Shown one piece after another: positions 23,170-31,226 of a stretch of 41,659 nucleotides of DNA. A model generated the notes under the pieces. It was not told the DNA's origin, did not search any database, and worked only from the letters and a program-made list of their open reading frames with translations. How positions within the stretch are numbered: the first letter of the stretch is position 1; each line of letters begins with the position of its first letter. The stretch is from IMG/VR virus record IMGVR_UViG_3300030101_002401, positions 1-41,659 of that record; one strand, 5' to 3'. Made by a program: the position numbers and the translations under genes. Source of the stretch: a virus.

Positions 23170-23723
23170 TATGTAATATTCCTACCACTAAGTTTAGCAT
23201 TTAATACTTTGATTTCTCCGCTTATCTCTTGTAGTTTTTCATATACATCATTAGGTTCTTGAGGTTCTAGTTGTATTTTGCTGTACTCTATGGTTACTTC
23301 ATTACCTGCTAATAATTGTGCAGATACTTTTGGATATAGTTTTTTGTATGCGTTTGCAGAACTACCCACCATACCATTGAAGTTTACATCTAAATCTTGT
23401 TGACTATCTCCGACAATAAGGCAACCTGAAGTATGTTCATCAGTGTTTCCCTGGTGTATCAGTATGTATTCAAATCCTGGAACATCTTGAATCCACAACA
23501 TACCTCGGTGAAGTTCAGGATATTTGGCTTTGTACCTTTTATCGAATCCTCCAACTGTCCTAAGTTTTATAGGATATGTTCCTTCAGGTATGCAAGTTTC
23601 GTGCATAACTTTTACTGCTTGATACTGGTCCTCTAATGTATAACACTCAAACAACCCATCAATAAATAAAAGACCATTGGTCGCATCTTTGCCTAGCTGA
23701 GTTCTAACAACTTGTAATTTCAT
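23169..23723 (-). CDS. DUF5675-family protein, possible wall-lysis enzyme
   Basis: 184 residues. Residues about 1-105 follow the DUF5675 pattern: FIDGLFECYTLED (20-32), CIPEGTYPIKL (44-54), VPGFEYILIHQGN (81-93) and TSGCLIVG (98-105). His90 and Cys101 in IHxGN...TxGC resemble the His/Cys layout of L,D-transpeptidase-type catalytic sites, so a peptidoglycan role is plausible but unproven. The C-terminus is a helix (VYEKLQEISGEIKVLNAKLS). Its place directly before the holin makes it the best endolysin candidate of the cassette. Confidence 0.7.
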   Translation of the reverse strand: MKLQVVRTQLGKDATNGLLFIDGLFECYTLEDQYQAVKVMHETCIPEGTYPIKLRTVGGFDKRYKAKYPELHRGMLWIQDVPGFEYILIHQGNTDEHTSGCLIVGDSQQDLDVNFNGMVGSSANAYKKLYPKVSAQLLAGNEVTIEYSKIQLEPQEPNDVYEKLQEISGEIKVLNAKLSGRNIT

Positions 23724-23862
23724 CTTTAACCTTTTCTTTTACCCTTTTTTGTATTTCGGTATGTGAGTTTGTACCATATTTACAATTACAAATTGTAACC
23801 CATGTACCATTAATAAGTTTAGCTGTACATTTTTGTTCGTACAATCTTTTCATATAACTCAT
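23704..23862 (-). CDS. 52-residue basic cysteine-containing protein
   Basis: A 52-codon gene whose product begins MSYMKRLYEQKCTAKLINGT. It contains CNC at 25-27 and Cys12, and ends in a Lys-rich helix. The start is fixed by an ATGA overlap with the preceding gene's stop, and its end overlaps the DUF5675 start by 20 bases. Function unknown; position suggests a lysis accessory. Confidence 0.6.
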   Translation of the reverse strand: MSYMKRLYEQKCTAKLINGTWVTICNCKYGTNSHTEIQKRVKEKVKDEITSC

Positions 23863-24041
23863 TTTCTAAAACTTATAGTGAGTAACCAAATAGCTAATGT
23901 AATTAAGGTGGCTAATCCAGTAATCTGTCTTGCACTCCCAGTCAAAGTCAAAGTGGCAATAATCAAACCAACCAAAGTCCAACTAAGGTTAAGTGTTTCT
24001 TTTATAGCCTCCACAAACCATGACCATATTTTATTTATCAT
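23859..24041 (-). CDS. Two-helix membrane protein, second holin or antiholin candidate
   Basis: 60 residues with an amphipathic N-terminus (MINKIWSWFVEAIKETLNLS) and two probable membrane helices at about 19-34 and 40-57, ending FRK. Small size, two helices and location in the lysis cassette suggest a second holin or an antiholin. ATGA overlaps occur at both ends, coupling it to the Thr-rich gene and to the 52-residue gene. Confidence 0.6.
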   Translation of the reverse strand: MINKIWSWFVEAIKETLNLSWTLVGLIIATLTLTGSARQITGLATLITLAIWLLTISFRK

Positions 24042-25996
24042 ATTGTTTTCCTAAATACAAAAGCTGCCATAGTAGCTATTCTAGTCAAAATAACTGGCAC
24101 TACTACCTCTTGTGCTTTTTCTTTTTGGTCCTGTGTCATATCATCTCCTATGTTTGCTATGTTTATTTCTGTTAAATCTATATCTATAAATGTTTCTATT
24201 GGATTATCTAAGAATGTTTCAAACTGAACTTCTGTAACTACATCAGCTAATGTATAGTTTTCTACATCTGCATTTTCTACAGCTCTTTCAACATACTCTT
24301 CTACTGCCTCAGCAACTACCTCATCTTCTTTAACTGCCTCAGCTATAATCTCTACATCTTCAGCTTGTACTTGTAAAACTTCTGCAACAACTTCTACCTG
24401 TTCTTCTGTAAGTTCTGCTACATCTTCTATAGCCTCTTCAACTACAGCTTGTACAACTTCCTGGACTTCTTCTGTAGCCTGGTCTAAATTCTGTACACCT
24501 ATGTCATTGACTTCTTCAAGAACCTCTACAACTTCTTCGGTGTCGAGTTCTTGCACAAATACTTCGATTGCCTCTGCGACTTCCTCATCTGTTAAATCTT
24601 CCTCTATCTCTATAACTTCTTCTAGCTCTGCAACCTTTTCATCAACCATTTCTTCAGTAAGTATCTCTTCAACTTCTTCGGTAGTATCTTCCAGTGGTAA
24701 AACTTCAATGATGTTTTCATCCTCTATAACCTTTTCAATAATCTCGATATCTTCTTTAGGTTTAGATTTATCTTCTTCTATTTTAATGTCTTCTAAATCT
24801 ATTTCAATATCTTCAATTATTATAATTTGTACTTCTTCAAACTCCTCTAAAAACTCTTCTACTTCGAGGATTGTGTCATCAAATTCACGAACCTTGTCAT
24901 CAATATCTTCTTCTTCATCTTCTTGATATTTGGGTTCATCTTCATATCTATCTTCATCAACATCAGGTATATTAACATCATCAAAAAACTCTTCTCCGAG
25001 TTCTTCCATGTCAGTCTCTTCAATGATTTCAATATCATATTGTTCTAAATCTCCTCGTTCTATTTGTTCATCAGTTAATTCTACACCATAAATTTCTAAA
25101 TTCTTTTTGCGTTGATTATCTCTTTCTACTGTACCATCATCTATTTCGTGTTGTTGATACTCCGCCTCAGTGCCATCATCAAGCACAACAACAAATATTT
25201 CAGGTTCAGGTGGCGGAGGTGGAATAAAAGGTTCAGGCTCAGGTTCAGGTGGTGGAGGTAATGTTGTAGTAGTAGTTGTTGGTTGAATGTACTTGAATGA
25301 TATGTCATCAAGCAAAGACCAATCATTAATTGTAATTGTAAAACTTTCTATAAATGTTTCTAGTGTATCGTATATATTGTAAACAACATCCTCAAACATA
25401 TTTTCTATATCTGTATTGTCTTGACCCTCTAAAACATTTACTTGTGTTGTTTCATCAGTATGTGTGTATGTAACTGTGCCATCATTATTTAATGCACCAA
25501 TCCTAAAACCAACTTCGTATATATCTATTTCTAACTCCTCTTCATCTACTGTTGTAGTTTCAGGTAATGTAAATGTGTAGTCGTTACTATCGTTACCATG
25601 TTGAAAGTAATGTAGGTTCATGTGAAAGTCTGTCATACCACAGCAAGACCAGTTACCATTACTATGCTTGTCATCTATCTGTATGTTATTCTCTACCTCA
25701 TTACCTTGACTATTTAGCTCATCTTCAGGTAACTCTATATCTGTAGATTGTTCCCACTCAGGAATAGTTGTAGTAGTTGTGGTCGTTTCAGTAGTTTCTT
25801 CTTCTACCTCTTCCTCTAAAGGACCATCAAAAGTTTCTACTTCTTCGACTTCTCCTGGGATAGTAGTAGTAGTAGTATCAGGTACAGTAGTGGTAGTAGT
25901 AGTTGTAGTATTATCTGTATCATTTGCTAAAGCTGATAAAGGCACAGCGATAAGTGATAATACTAACCACCATTGCAGCAACCATGTCCGCAGCAT
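24038..25996 (-). CDS. Secreted, membrane-anchored Thr-rich acidic surface protein
   Basis: 652 residues. N-terminal signal peptide (LLQWWLVLSLIAVPLSALA, likely cut after Ala24); threonine tracts near 30-45, 70-77 and 240-246 with VPD and PPPPEPEPEP spacers; a folded Cys-containing part (about 95-235, with WSCCGMTD); a very acidic heptad-like region of Glu/Val/Ile repeats (about 300-600); and a C-terminal membrane helix with an RKTI end. Thr/Pro tracts like these are typical of actinobacterial cell-surface proteins. GGAGG lies 9 bases before ATG 25996. Sitting in the lysis cassette, it could bridge membrane and wall for lysis, or decorate the infected host surface. The function is not established. 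Confidence 0.7.
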   Translation of the reverse strand: MLRTWLLQWWLVLSLIAVPLSALANDTDNTTTTTTTTVPDTTTTTIPGEVEEVETFDGPLEEEVEEETTETTTTTTTIPEWEQSTDIELPEDELNSQGNEVENNIQIDDKHSNGNWSCCGMTDFHMNLHYFQHGNDSNDYTFTLPETTTVDEEELEIDIYEVGFRIGALNNDGTVTYTHTDETTQVNVLEGQDNTDIENMFEDVVYNIYDTLETFIESFTITINDWSLLDDISFKYIQPTTTTTTLPPPPEPEPEPFIPPPPPEPEIFVVVLDDGTEAEYQQHEIDDGTVERDNQRKKNLEIYGVELTDEQIERGDLEQYDIEIIEETDMEELGEEFFDDVNIPDVDEDRYEDEPKYQEDEEEDIDDKVREFDDTILEVEEFLEEFEEVQIIIIEDIEIDLEDIKIEEDKSKPKEDIEIIEKVIEDENIIEVLPLEDTTEEVEEILTEEMVDEKVAELEEVIEIEEDLTDEEVAEAIEVFVQELDTEEVVEVLEEVNDIGVQNLDQATEEVQEVVQAVVEEAIEDVAELTEEQVEVVAEVLQVQAEDVEIIAEAVKEDEVVAEAVEEYVERAVENADVENYTLADVVTEVQFETFLDNPIETFIDIDLTEINIANIGDDMTQDQKEKAQEVVVPVILTRIATMAAFVFRKTI

Positions 25997-26009
25997 TCCA
26001 TTATTCCTC

Positions 26010-26195
26010 CTACATTAGGGCGTTGACTAACACCACCAATGCAGACCCTGCTACAAGCCAACCGCTTAGTTCTTGTCTTGAAATTTTTGTGTTTACTTTT
26101 TCGTGAAGTAAATCTATTCTTTCGTTTGTCTTTTCTTGTGTTTCTATAATTATGTTTAGAAGTTCCTTATTGGTATAACCATTACCATTACTCAT
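26010..26195 (-). CDS. XhlA-like coiled-coil membrane protein
   Basis: I start at ATG 26195 (MSNGNGYTNKELLNIIIETQ), which overlaps the previous stop as ATGA; an ATG 15 bases upstream is the alternative. 61 residues: a coiled coil at about 10-40 followed by one membrane helix at 44-61. This matches the XhlA family of cell-surface lysis accessories that work with holins. It is part of the lysis cassette, directly before the Thr-rich protein. Confidence 0.65.
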   Translation of the reverse strand: MSNGNGYTNKELLNIIIETQEKTNERIDLLHEKVNTKISRQELSGWLVAGSALVVLVNALM

Positions 26196-26317
26196 AATAT
26201 CCAATCCCAATCTTCTTCTTGGTAGTTATCAGGTACTTTTGGCATGGCAAAATCATCTAACCACACTAAAAAGTTTTTTAAAAAATATCCTAATATAAAT
26301 CCAATTACATAATCCAT
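26192..26317 (-). CDS. 41-residue membrane micro-protein
   Basis: A 41-codon gene whose product begins MDYVIGFILGYFLKNFLVWL, one membrane helix, followed by an acidic Trp-containing tail (EEDWDWIL). Its stop overlaps the next ATG as ATGA. It may be the first lysis gene, transcribed from the -10 element at 26324. Function unknown. Confidence 0.55.
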   Translation of the reverse strand: MDYVIGFILGYFLKNFLVWLDDFAMPKVPDNYQEEDWDWIL

Positions 26318-26323
26318 CAAGGG

Positions 26324-26329
26324 ATTATA
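26324..26329 (-). promoter_or_regulatory. Candidate promoter of the lysis cassette (TATGATATAAT)
   Basis: On the minus strand TATGATATAATCCCTT reads just before the 41-residue gene. The same TATGATATAATnnCCTT word precedes the capsid leader at 36585. No good -35 box is seen. An extended -10 (TGATATAAT) may suffice. Confidence 0.45.
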
Positions 26330-26337
26330 TCATAGAT

Positions 26338-26640
26338 TTACTCAGGCTTTGGATTATCAGATTTAACTTTTGCTATAGCATCTTTCCAAGTAGTTGTTCC
26401 ATTGACTGCATCCCAATATTGTTGGTCGAGTTGGTCAGGTATACTTGCGTAAGCAGCTTGTCTTGCAGAAATGTAACCATACTGTTGTTCTTTCCATTTG
26501 GAGTTACCTAAATCAACCTTTGCTTGGTCATAATCTGCATCAGAAAATTCCAACCTATCATTGTTGACTTGTTTATATAAAGGCTTTGCTGCCTCTATCT
26601 CTGCATCCGCTTGTGCTTGTAGCTCTTCTTTTGTTGCCAT
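26338..26640 (-). CDS. Tail accessory or chaperone-like protein, 100 residues
   Basis: 100 residues, helical. The C-terminal half (SARQAAYASIPDQLDQQYWD onwards, to KVKSDNPKPE) follows the Y-SI-DQLD---WD---G---W---I--VK-----P pattern of small proteins encoded after tail fibre genes, such as XkdW-like or fibre-assembly proteins in many phages. It probably helps assemble or attach the receptor-binding proteins encoded just upstream. AGGAGA precedes the ATG. Confidence 0.65.
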   Translation of the reverse strand: MATKEELQAQADAEIEAAKPLYKQVNNDRLEFSDADYDQAKVDLGNSKWKEQQYGYISARQAAYASIPDQLDQQYWDAVNGTTTWKDAIAKVKSDNPKPE

Positions 26641-26666
26641 AATATCTCCTATATTACCATATTATT

Positions 26667-27185
26667 TTATTTTTTTAGTCCATAAAGTTTAAAGACACCA
26701 CTAGCTATATTATCACTAGCCATTTTAAATGTAACTGCTACATGACTTTCTGCAACAGTCAAAACTCCACCACCTTGATTGCCAAACAAATTGCCATTAT
26801 CATCAATACAACTTGCCTCAATAGTATAAAATGAAAACTCAGAAGAGTTAGTTGTGTTAAATAAATACATTACACCATTACCAACTTCGCCTGTTGCAGT
26901 ACCAAGTTCTTGGTCTGTTAAATCAAACGCTGATTGATTTGTTGCACTATCATTATCAAAGGATGATGCAGTTTTATAAACTTTGTGGGCAAAGTCATAA
27001 TCGCTAGAGGTTACATCTCCACTTGAATTTTGAAACCTCATTTGAAATTTTACATTATCAGTAGCAGGAACAACATTTTCAAAAACAACTTTATAAACAT
27101 CAAATGTGGTGTTCAAAGGATTTAAGGTTACAGTTGCACTAGAACTTGCAGTAACTTCTTCTATTAAAATTAAACTACCTGCCAT
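26667..27185 (-). CDS. Tandem tail paralog C' (172 residues)
   Basis: 172 residues, all beta. It shares with its five neighbours an SSDYD/SSEYD motif near residue 60, a YLFN-----EFSFYTIE block near 110-120, a GGGVL-----A--V segment and a C-terminal G-FKLYGLKK. It is closest to the 28349-28858 protein, so it is the third member of the second A-B-C set. It is a likely receptor-binding or tail-fibre head protein, inferred from position after tail genes. Confidence 0.65.
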   Translation of the reverse strand: MAGSLILIEEVTASSSATVTLNPLNTTFDVYKVVFENVVPATDNVKFQMRFQNSSGDVTSSDYDFAHKVYKTASSFDNDSATNQSAFDLTDQELGTATGEVGNGVMYLFNTTNSSEFSFYTIEASCIDDNGNLFGNQGGGVLTVAESHVAVTFKMASDNIASGVFKLYGLKK

Positions 27186-27706
27186 TATTTAACTCCATAT
27201 ACATTTACTGTTGCACTATTAATATTTCCTGTGTCCATGTGAAAACTAACACCAGAAATACTTTCAGCAGATTTGTGAACTGCTATCCCACGAAAACCAA
27301 TACCCCCTGAACTTGCTGCAAAACCAACCGATTGACTATTTGCAAATGTAAAACTAGAACTGTCAAATGGATTATAAACCATAATTGTAATACCAACACC
27401 TGTTGCAGAACTTTGATTAAAATTTAATCTATCAAGCATTAAATCAGATGTTGTTGTTCTTGTTTCCTCAAAAGAACTATAACTAGTCATTTGTAATTCT
27501 GCCCTATCGTACTCGCTATCAGATATTACATTTCCGCCACTGTCAACCAAACGCATATTTGTATATGTATTTGAAGTTGCTTGTACTAAAGAATTTATAC
27601 TAATCATATAAACATCATATTTTGCATTAAAACAATCAGTAACAGTAAAAATACTTGCACTAGATGTCAAAGATTGTGATTTAATAAATTCTAAATTAGT
27701 AGCCAT
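27185..27706 (-). CDS. Tandem tail paralog B' (173 residues)
   Basis: 173 residues, beta-rich. It carries SDSEYDRA, then MVYNPFDSSSFTF, GGIGFRGIAV and a final VNVYGVK. The NPF--S-FTF and GG----GI-V details are shared with 28858-29376 rather than with the others, marking it as the B type. It has a one-base overlap with the next gene. Likely part of the tail tip; receptor specificity unknown. Confidence 0.65.
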   Translation of the reverse strand: MATNLEFIKSQSLTSSASIFTVTDCFNAKYDVYMISINSLVQATSNTYTNMRLVDSGGNVISDSEYDRAELQMTSYSSFEETRTTTSDLMLDRLNFNQSSATGVGITIMVYNPFDSSSFTFANSQSVGFAASSGGIGFRGIAVHKSAESISGVSFHMDTGNINSATVNVYGVK

Positions 27707-28344
27707 TAAAAACTCCTTATTCCATAAAGAGATACAACACCTGCACTAAATCCACCACCACTATGACCTATTAATTGAATTGCATTTATAGTTTCTGTAA
27801 CAGTATAAACTGAACTTCCACTTCTAAACCTACCACCAACTGCTGATTGAAAAAGAAAGTTGTAATCAGTAACAAAACTAAATTTTGTACTATCGCCTAA
27901 GTTATAAAAATAAACATACCCATTAAGACTTGCATTAGTTTCATTGTCTAAATCAGGTGCTAACATAAATCTATTTTCACTTGTACTTTTAATTTCACTA
28001 AATGTTCCATCTGTCCTACCATCTTGATTAGCATGTGTATAATTAGAACTTTCATAAGTGCTACCACCATCATTTGAAACTCTTGCTCCTAAATCCTGTG
28101 CAGTTGTTGAATTTCCATGTATGTTGTTATAAGTCATAAAATGTACATTGTAAATATTTTCTTTGATAGAAGTAAAGTTAATCGTTGTCGGTGTGCCACT
28201 AATAGTTTGAGTTTCAATTAACTCCAACTGTCCAAACTTTGTAAATTTATTTTCATTATCTAATTCAATAATTTGATTAGGTGTAAGAACACCTTTATTA
28301 CTTTTGAAGGCTTGTGTTACTGCATCTTTAGGAATATAACTCAT
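27706..28344 (-). CDS. Tandem tail paralog A' (212 residues)
   Basis: 212 residues. About 40 extra N-terminal residues (MSYIPKDAVTQAFKSNKGVL), which may anchor it to the tail, lead into QLELIETQTISGTPTTINFT, NYTHANQDGR, VYFYNLGDSTKFSF and a final VVSLYGIRSF. It matches 29373-30014 in length, N-terminal extension and motif spacing, so these are the A type. It is the first gene of the second three-gene set. Confidence 0.65.
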   Translation of the reverse strand: MSYIPKDAVTQAFKSNKGVLTPNQIIELDNENKFTKFGQLELIETQTISGTPTTINFTSIKENIYNVHFMTYNNIHGNSTTAQDLGARVSNDGGSTYESSNYTHANQDGRTDGTFSEIKSTSENRFMLAPDLDNETNASLNGYVYFYNLGDSTKFSFVTDYNFLFQSAVGGRFRSGSSVYTVTETINAIQLIGHSGGGFSAGVVSLYGIRSF

Positions 28345-28348
28345 ATCT

Positions 28349-28858
28349 CTATACTACCTTATACAATGTAAATGTACCTGTTACATAAGTACCACTACCT
28401 GAACACACAAATTGAATACCATCACAAGCCTGTGCCTCAGTTTGTACAGCTCCGCCCATGTGTCCAGAAAAACCATTTGAGCCACTCCAATAAAAAGTAT
28501 GTTCCATTGTTATAAATGAAAATTCACTGCTGTTATTGAAGTTATATAAATATAATAATCCATTTGCACTTTTTCCTGTTGAAACTAGTTGTGGTTTGAA
28601 ATCCCAAACTCCACCATTTTCAATAGCAGTAGTTGAAAAACTTGCATCTGACCTAAAAAATTCAAAAGCATTATCATATTCACTTGAACTATCAGCAGTA
28701 CCACCAACAGTTACCTTTGCACTCATTTCAATTCCAGTGCTGCTTACAGTTACATTGTTATATGCAACTAAATATACGCTATCATCATTAATACCTGTAA
28801 GAGATACAGTTGTTGGTGTTCCTGTTACTGTACTTGTTGCTACTTGAAATAATCCCAT
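28349..28858 (-). CDS. Tandem tail paralog C (169 residues)
   Basis: 169 residues, beginning MGLFQVATSTVTGTPTTVSL. It has the shared SSSEYDNA, LLYLYNFNNSSEFSFITMEH, MGGAVQTEAQACDGIQFV and GTFTLYKVV blocks, and no N-terminal extension. It is most like 26667-27185. Third gene of the first set. A capsid- or tail-fibre tip domain is inferred; no enzyme motif is visible. Confidence 0.65.
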   Translation of the reverse strand: MGLFQVATSTVTGTPTTVSLTGINDDSVYLVAYNNVTVSSTGIEMSAKVTVGGTADSSSEYDNAFEFFRSDASFSTTAIENGGVWDFKPQLVSTGKSANGLLYLYNFNNSSEFSFITMEHTFYWSGSNGFSGHMGGAVQTEAQACDGIQFVCSGSGTYVTGTFTLYKVV

Positions 28859-29376
28859 TATGTATCAACCCTTAGTCCATAAACTCTTGCATTAATTTGT
28901 GTAAGATTATTTCCACTATCGCCTAGAAGTCTTATACCTGTAACACTTGATAATTGAGTTAAAACATTGATACCTTTATAATTTAATCCACCATTACCAT
29001 TATTAAAACTTGCAGTTTGTTGTAAACCAAATGTATAACAAGAACTTTTAAATGGATTAAATATATAATGTATTGACCCCATGTGTACATTTGTATTATT
29101 AAAACCAAAAAAATCAAAACTATCGTGATTAAGTTCACTTTTTTCAAGAAAACTTTGATATGAAGTTAGAAGATGAGTTGCTATATCATATTCTGAAGAT
29201 GTAATTACAGTACCATTTGCATTTATATATCTTAATCCCAATTCTTGTGCAGAAGCAGATTCATGTGTGTTTATTTCTAATTTGTATATATCAAAATCTG
29301 AACTGAAAACATCAGTAATATCTAAAGCTGATACTGAACTTCCTGTAACATCTGCCAATAATCTTAGGTTACTCAT
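28858..29376 (-). CDS. Tandem tail paralog B (172 residues)
   Basis: 172 residues. It has TSSEYDIA, IHYIFNPFKSSCYTFG, NGGLNYKGINV and ARVYGLRVDT, paired with 27185-27706 by the NPF and GG----GI-V features. It overlaps the preceding A gene by 4 bases (ATGA) and shares one base with the C gene, so the three are made together. Middle gene of the first set. Confidence 0.65.
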   Translation of the reverse strand: MSNLRLLADVTGSSVSALDITDVFSSDFDIYKLEINTHESASAQELGLRYINANGTVITSSEYDIATHLLTSYQSFLEKSELNHDSFDFFGFNNTNVHMGSIHYIFNPFKSSCYTFGLQQTASFNNGNGGLNYKGINVLTQLSSVTGIRLLGDSGNNLTQINARVYGLRVDT

Positions 29377-30014
29377 ATCTGTTTTACTCCATAAAGCTCA
29401 AAAGTGCCATCAAAATTAAAACCTGTACTTGTTGTTATTTGCAAAGCATTTACAGCACTTGCACTAGCAAGAACACCACCACCATAAAACATAACAAAAG
29501 TTGAATTATTAATTTGTGTTGCTGTGTGATAAGTTTGAAAACTGTATTTGTTAGAGTTTCCAAGATTATATAAATAACTATAACCATTTGCATTTGCATT
29601 ATTTGTTGCGTTATCACTTGTAAAAGTTAAGAAAAATTCTGTTGCACTTGTACTTCTATTCTCTGAAAAACTACCTGCTTGTGTTCCTGATTGACTTGCA
29701 TTGTCATAACCTACTGAAATATAACTAGAACCACCATTTGTTGAAACTCGTAATCTATAATCTGTGTTGCTTGTATTAGATGTTGTATGAACACTATGAA
29801 ATTTTATAAGATGTACATCATAAACATCTTCTTTTATGTTTGTAAATTCCAAACCTGCTGAACCTGTAACAGTTTGACTTTCTATAAGTTCTAAACTACC
29901 ACCAAGATGTCCTGCTTTTTGTAATTCATAATTTTCAGAAATAGATATGACACCTTGATTTTTAACTTGTTGTTTTATCTTGGTAGAAGTATCTCCCAAA
30001 TATCCAAATGACAT
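29373..30014 (-). CDS. Tandem tail paralog A (213 residues)
   Basis: 213 residues with an N-terminal extension (MSFGYLGDTSTKIKQQVKNQ) before GGSLELIESQTVTGS. It has VGYDNASQ, YSYLYNLGNSNKYSFQT, YGGGVLASASAVNALQI and FELYGVKQI. It is the partner of 27706-28344. As the first gene of the array and the type with an extension, it is the best candidate for the tail-attached subunit, with the B and C types as partners; this is inference. Confidence 0.65.
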   Translation of the reverse strand: MSFGYLGDTSTKIKQQVKNQGVISISENYELQKAGHLGGSLELIESQTVTGSAGLEFTNIKEDVYDVHLIKFHSVHTTSNTSNTDYRLRVSTNGGSSYISVGYDNASQSGTQAGSFSENRSTSATEFFLTFTSDNATNNANANGYSYLYNLGNSNKYSFQTYHTATQINNSTFVMFYGGGVLASASAVNALQITTSTGFNFDGTFELYGVKQI

Positions 30015-30023
30015 TGGTTACTC

Positions 30024-30356
30024 CTAATCTGTTATTTCAAGATAACTTGCAAAAAATTCTATATCTGATGCTGCTGATGCTTTTACTTGTATTTTATCAG
30101 TTGCCATCAAAACTAATTTTGATGTTCCTAATACATCTAATGATGTATCTGCAGGAACTGACATTTCAAAAGCAATATAAGCATCTCCTGAAGAACCATC
30201 TACGACTCTTACATCAACTGTTGCATCATTAGTTCCATCTACATTAGTTGCTCTAAGCATTAAGACTATTGCCTCATGGTTAGCATCTAATGCAGGAATT
30301 AAATCTGCAAGAGATGTAGTTCCATCATGATATGCGTTCTTAAATACATTTGCCAT
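30024..30356 (-). CDS. Small beta-rich virion protein, 110 residues
   Basis: 110 residues, Ala/Val/Asp-rich, beginning MANVFKNAYHDGTTSLADLI and ending DIEFFASYLEITD, a single beta-sandwich by pattern. Proteins of this kind are familiar in marine phage tail regions as unknown structural proteins. It sits between a fibre-like gene and the paralog array, suggesting an adaptor or a fibre component. Confidence 0.6.
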   Translation of the reverse strand: MANVFKNAYHDGTTSLADLIPALDANHEAIVLMLRATNVDGTNDATVDVRVVDGSSGDAYIAFEMSVPADTSLDVLGTSKLVLMATDKIQVKASAASDIEFFASYLEITD

Positions 30357-30366
30357 ATTATTCCTC

Positions 30367-31203
30367 TTATCCTAGTGCTATTATTAATCCAATATCTGCA
30401 AAGCCTTGTGCTGCTATTGTTGTGTCAACAAAGTCTTTGACTGCTGCTGATGTTGGAAGTGTTGTGTCATTATCGTTTGATGAAATTCCTTCTGACTCTG
30501 TAACAAGTGTTCCTGCTTTTATATTATCTACTTCTAAATTAGAAACAGTATTATTGTCCGCATCTATTGTCTTGTTAGTTAGAGTTGCTGTTTCAGCATC
30601 AGCATAATTTTTTACTGCTGCAGAAGTTGGTAAAGTAGTATCGTTATCATTTGAAGTGATTGATTCACTTTCAGTAACAAGTGTACCTGCAGCAATTTCT
30701 GATGCAGTTACTGATACAGTAAATGTTAAATCATATGGGTCGCCATCTGTACCATTGTCTGTATCTGTCCAATCAATATCGATTCCACCACCTTCAACAA
30801 ACTTTACTTCTCTTGCTGTATAAACTCCTGATGCGACAGCAGGGTTAATTGTAACCTCTGTACCATCACCATCTTCTAATACGAAACCTTGTTGTATGGC
30901 ATCATGTGTCTCATCAAAATGTTGTTTTACTACAGCTAATCTGACCTTTGTTCCTGCAGCATGTGTTGGGTCAGTTCCATGTTTTGAATCTATATCTCTA
31001 GTTACAGTAGCTGCAGTATGGTCTGCTCCTGATGACCATAACACTACCTCTCTGTTGCTGTCATTATCAGGGTCAATTACAAAATAAGCAGGTGAATCAA
31101 CTCCTGGGTCTGCTGCTAAATTCATTGATGAACCACCACTTGCTAATTGTGCTGCAAGTGTAGTTTCAAAAGCGTTTACTAAATTAGTCTCTCTTGCTAC
31201 CAT
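30367..31203 (-). CDS. Tail fibre-like protein with internal repeat, 278 residues
   Basis: 278 residues. Two near-identical 28-residue repeats (AGTLVTESE-I-SNDNDTTLP, at 172-199 and 230-257) are separated by TLTNKTIDADNNTVSNLEVD (207-226), a phrase common in marine phage tail fibre proteins. The N-terminal part (MVARETNLVNAFETTLAAQL; REVVLWSSGADHTAATVTRD) looks like the tail-binding domain of such fibres. It probably links the tail tube to the receptor-binding paralogs downstream. Confidence 0.7.
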   Translation of the reverse strand: MVARETNLVNAFETTLAAQLASGGSSMNLAADPGVDSPAYFVIDPDNDSNREVVLWSSGADHTAATVTRDIDSKHGTDPTHAAGTKVRLAVVKQHFDETHDAIQQGFVLEDGDGTEVTINPAVASGVYTAREVKFVEGGGIDIDWTDTDNGTDGDPYDLTFTVSVTASEIAAGTLVTESESITSNDNDTTLPTSAAVKNYADAETATLTNKTIDADNNTVSNLEVDNIKAGTLVTESEGISSNDNDTTLPTSAAVKDFVDTTIAAQGFADIGLIIALG

Positions 31204-31226
31204 ATCTCTCCATTATACACTTTTTT

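Noticed and set aside
24501-24926. 141-codon plus-strand frame, almost all Ser/Thr/Ile
   Set aside because: It is the reverse complement of the acidic repeat region of the Thr-rich gene; low-complexity shadow.
25740-25920. Runs of GTA/GTT triplets resembling a microsatellite or CRISPR-like repeat
   Set aside because: They are threonine codons of the minus-strand surface protein with no spacer structure.
25963-26001. 12-codon minus-strand frame MECCGHGCCNGG with four cysteines
   Set aside because: Its ATG is only 4 bases after GGAGG, while the Thr-rich gene's ATG at 25996 has a good 9-base spacing; most likely a chance frame.
26667-30014. Possible diversity-generating retroelement acting on the tail paralogs
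   Set aside because: No reverse transcriptase gene or template/variable repeat pair was seen; ordinary duplication and divergence explain the array.
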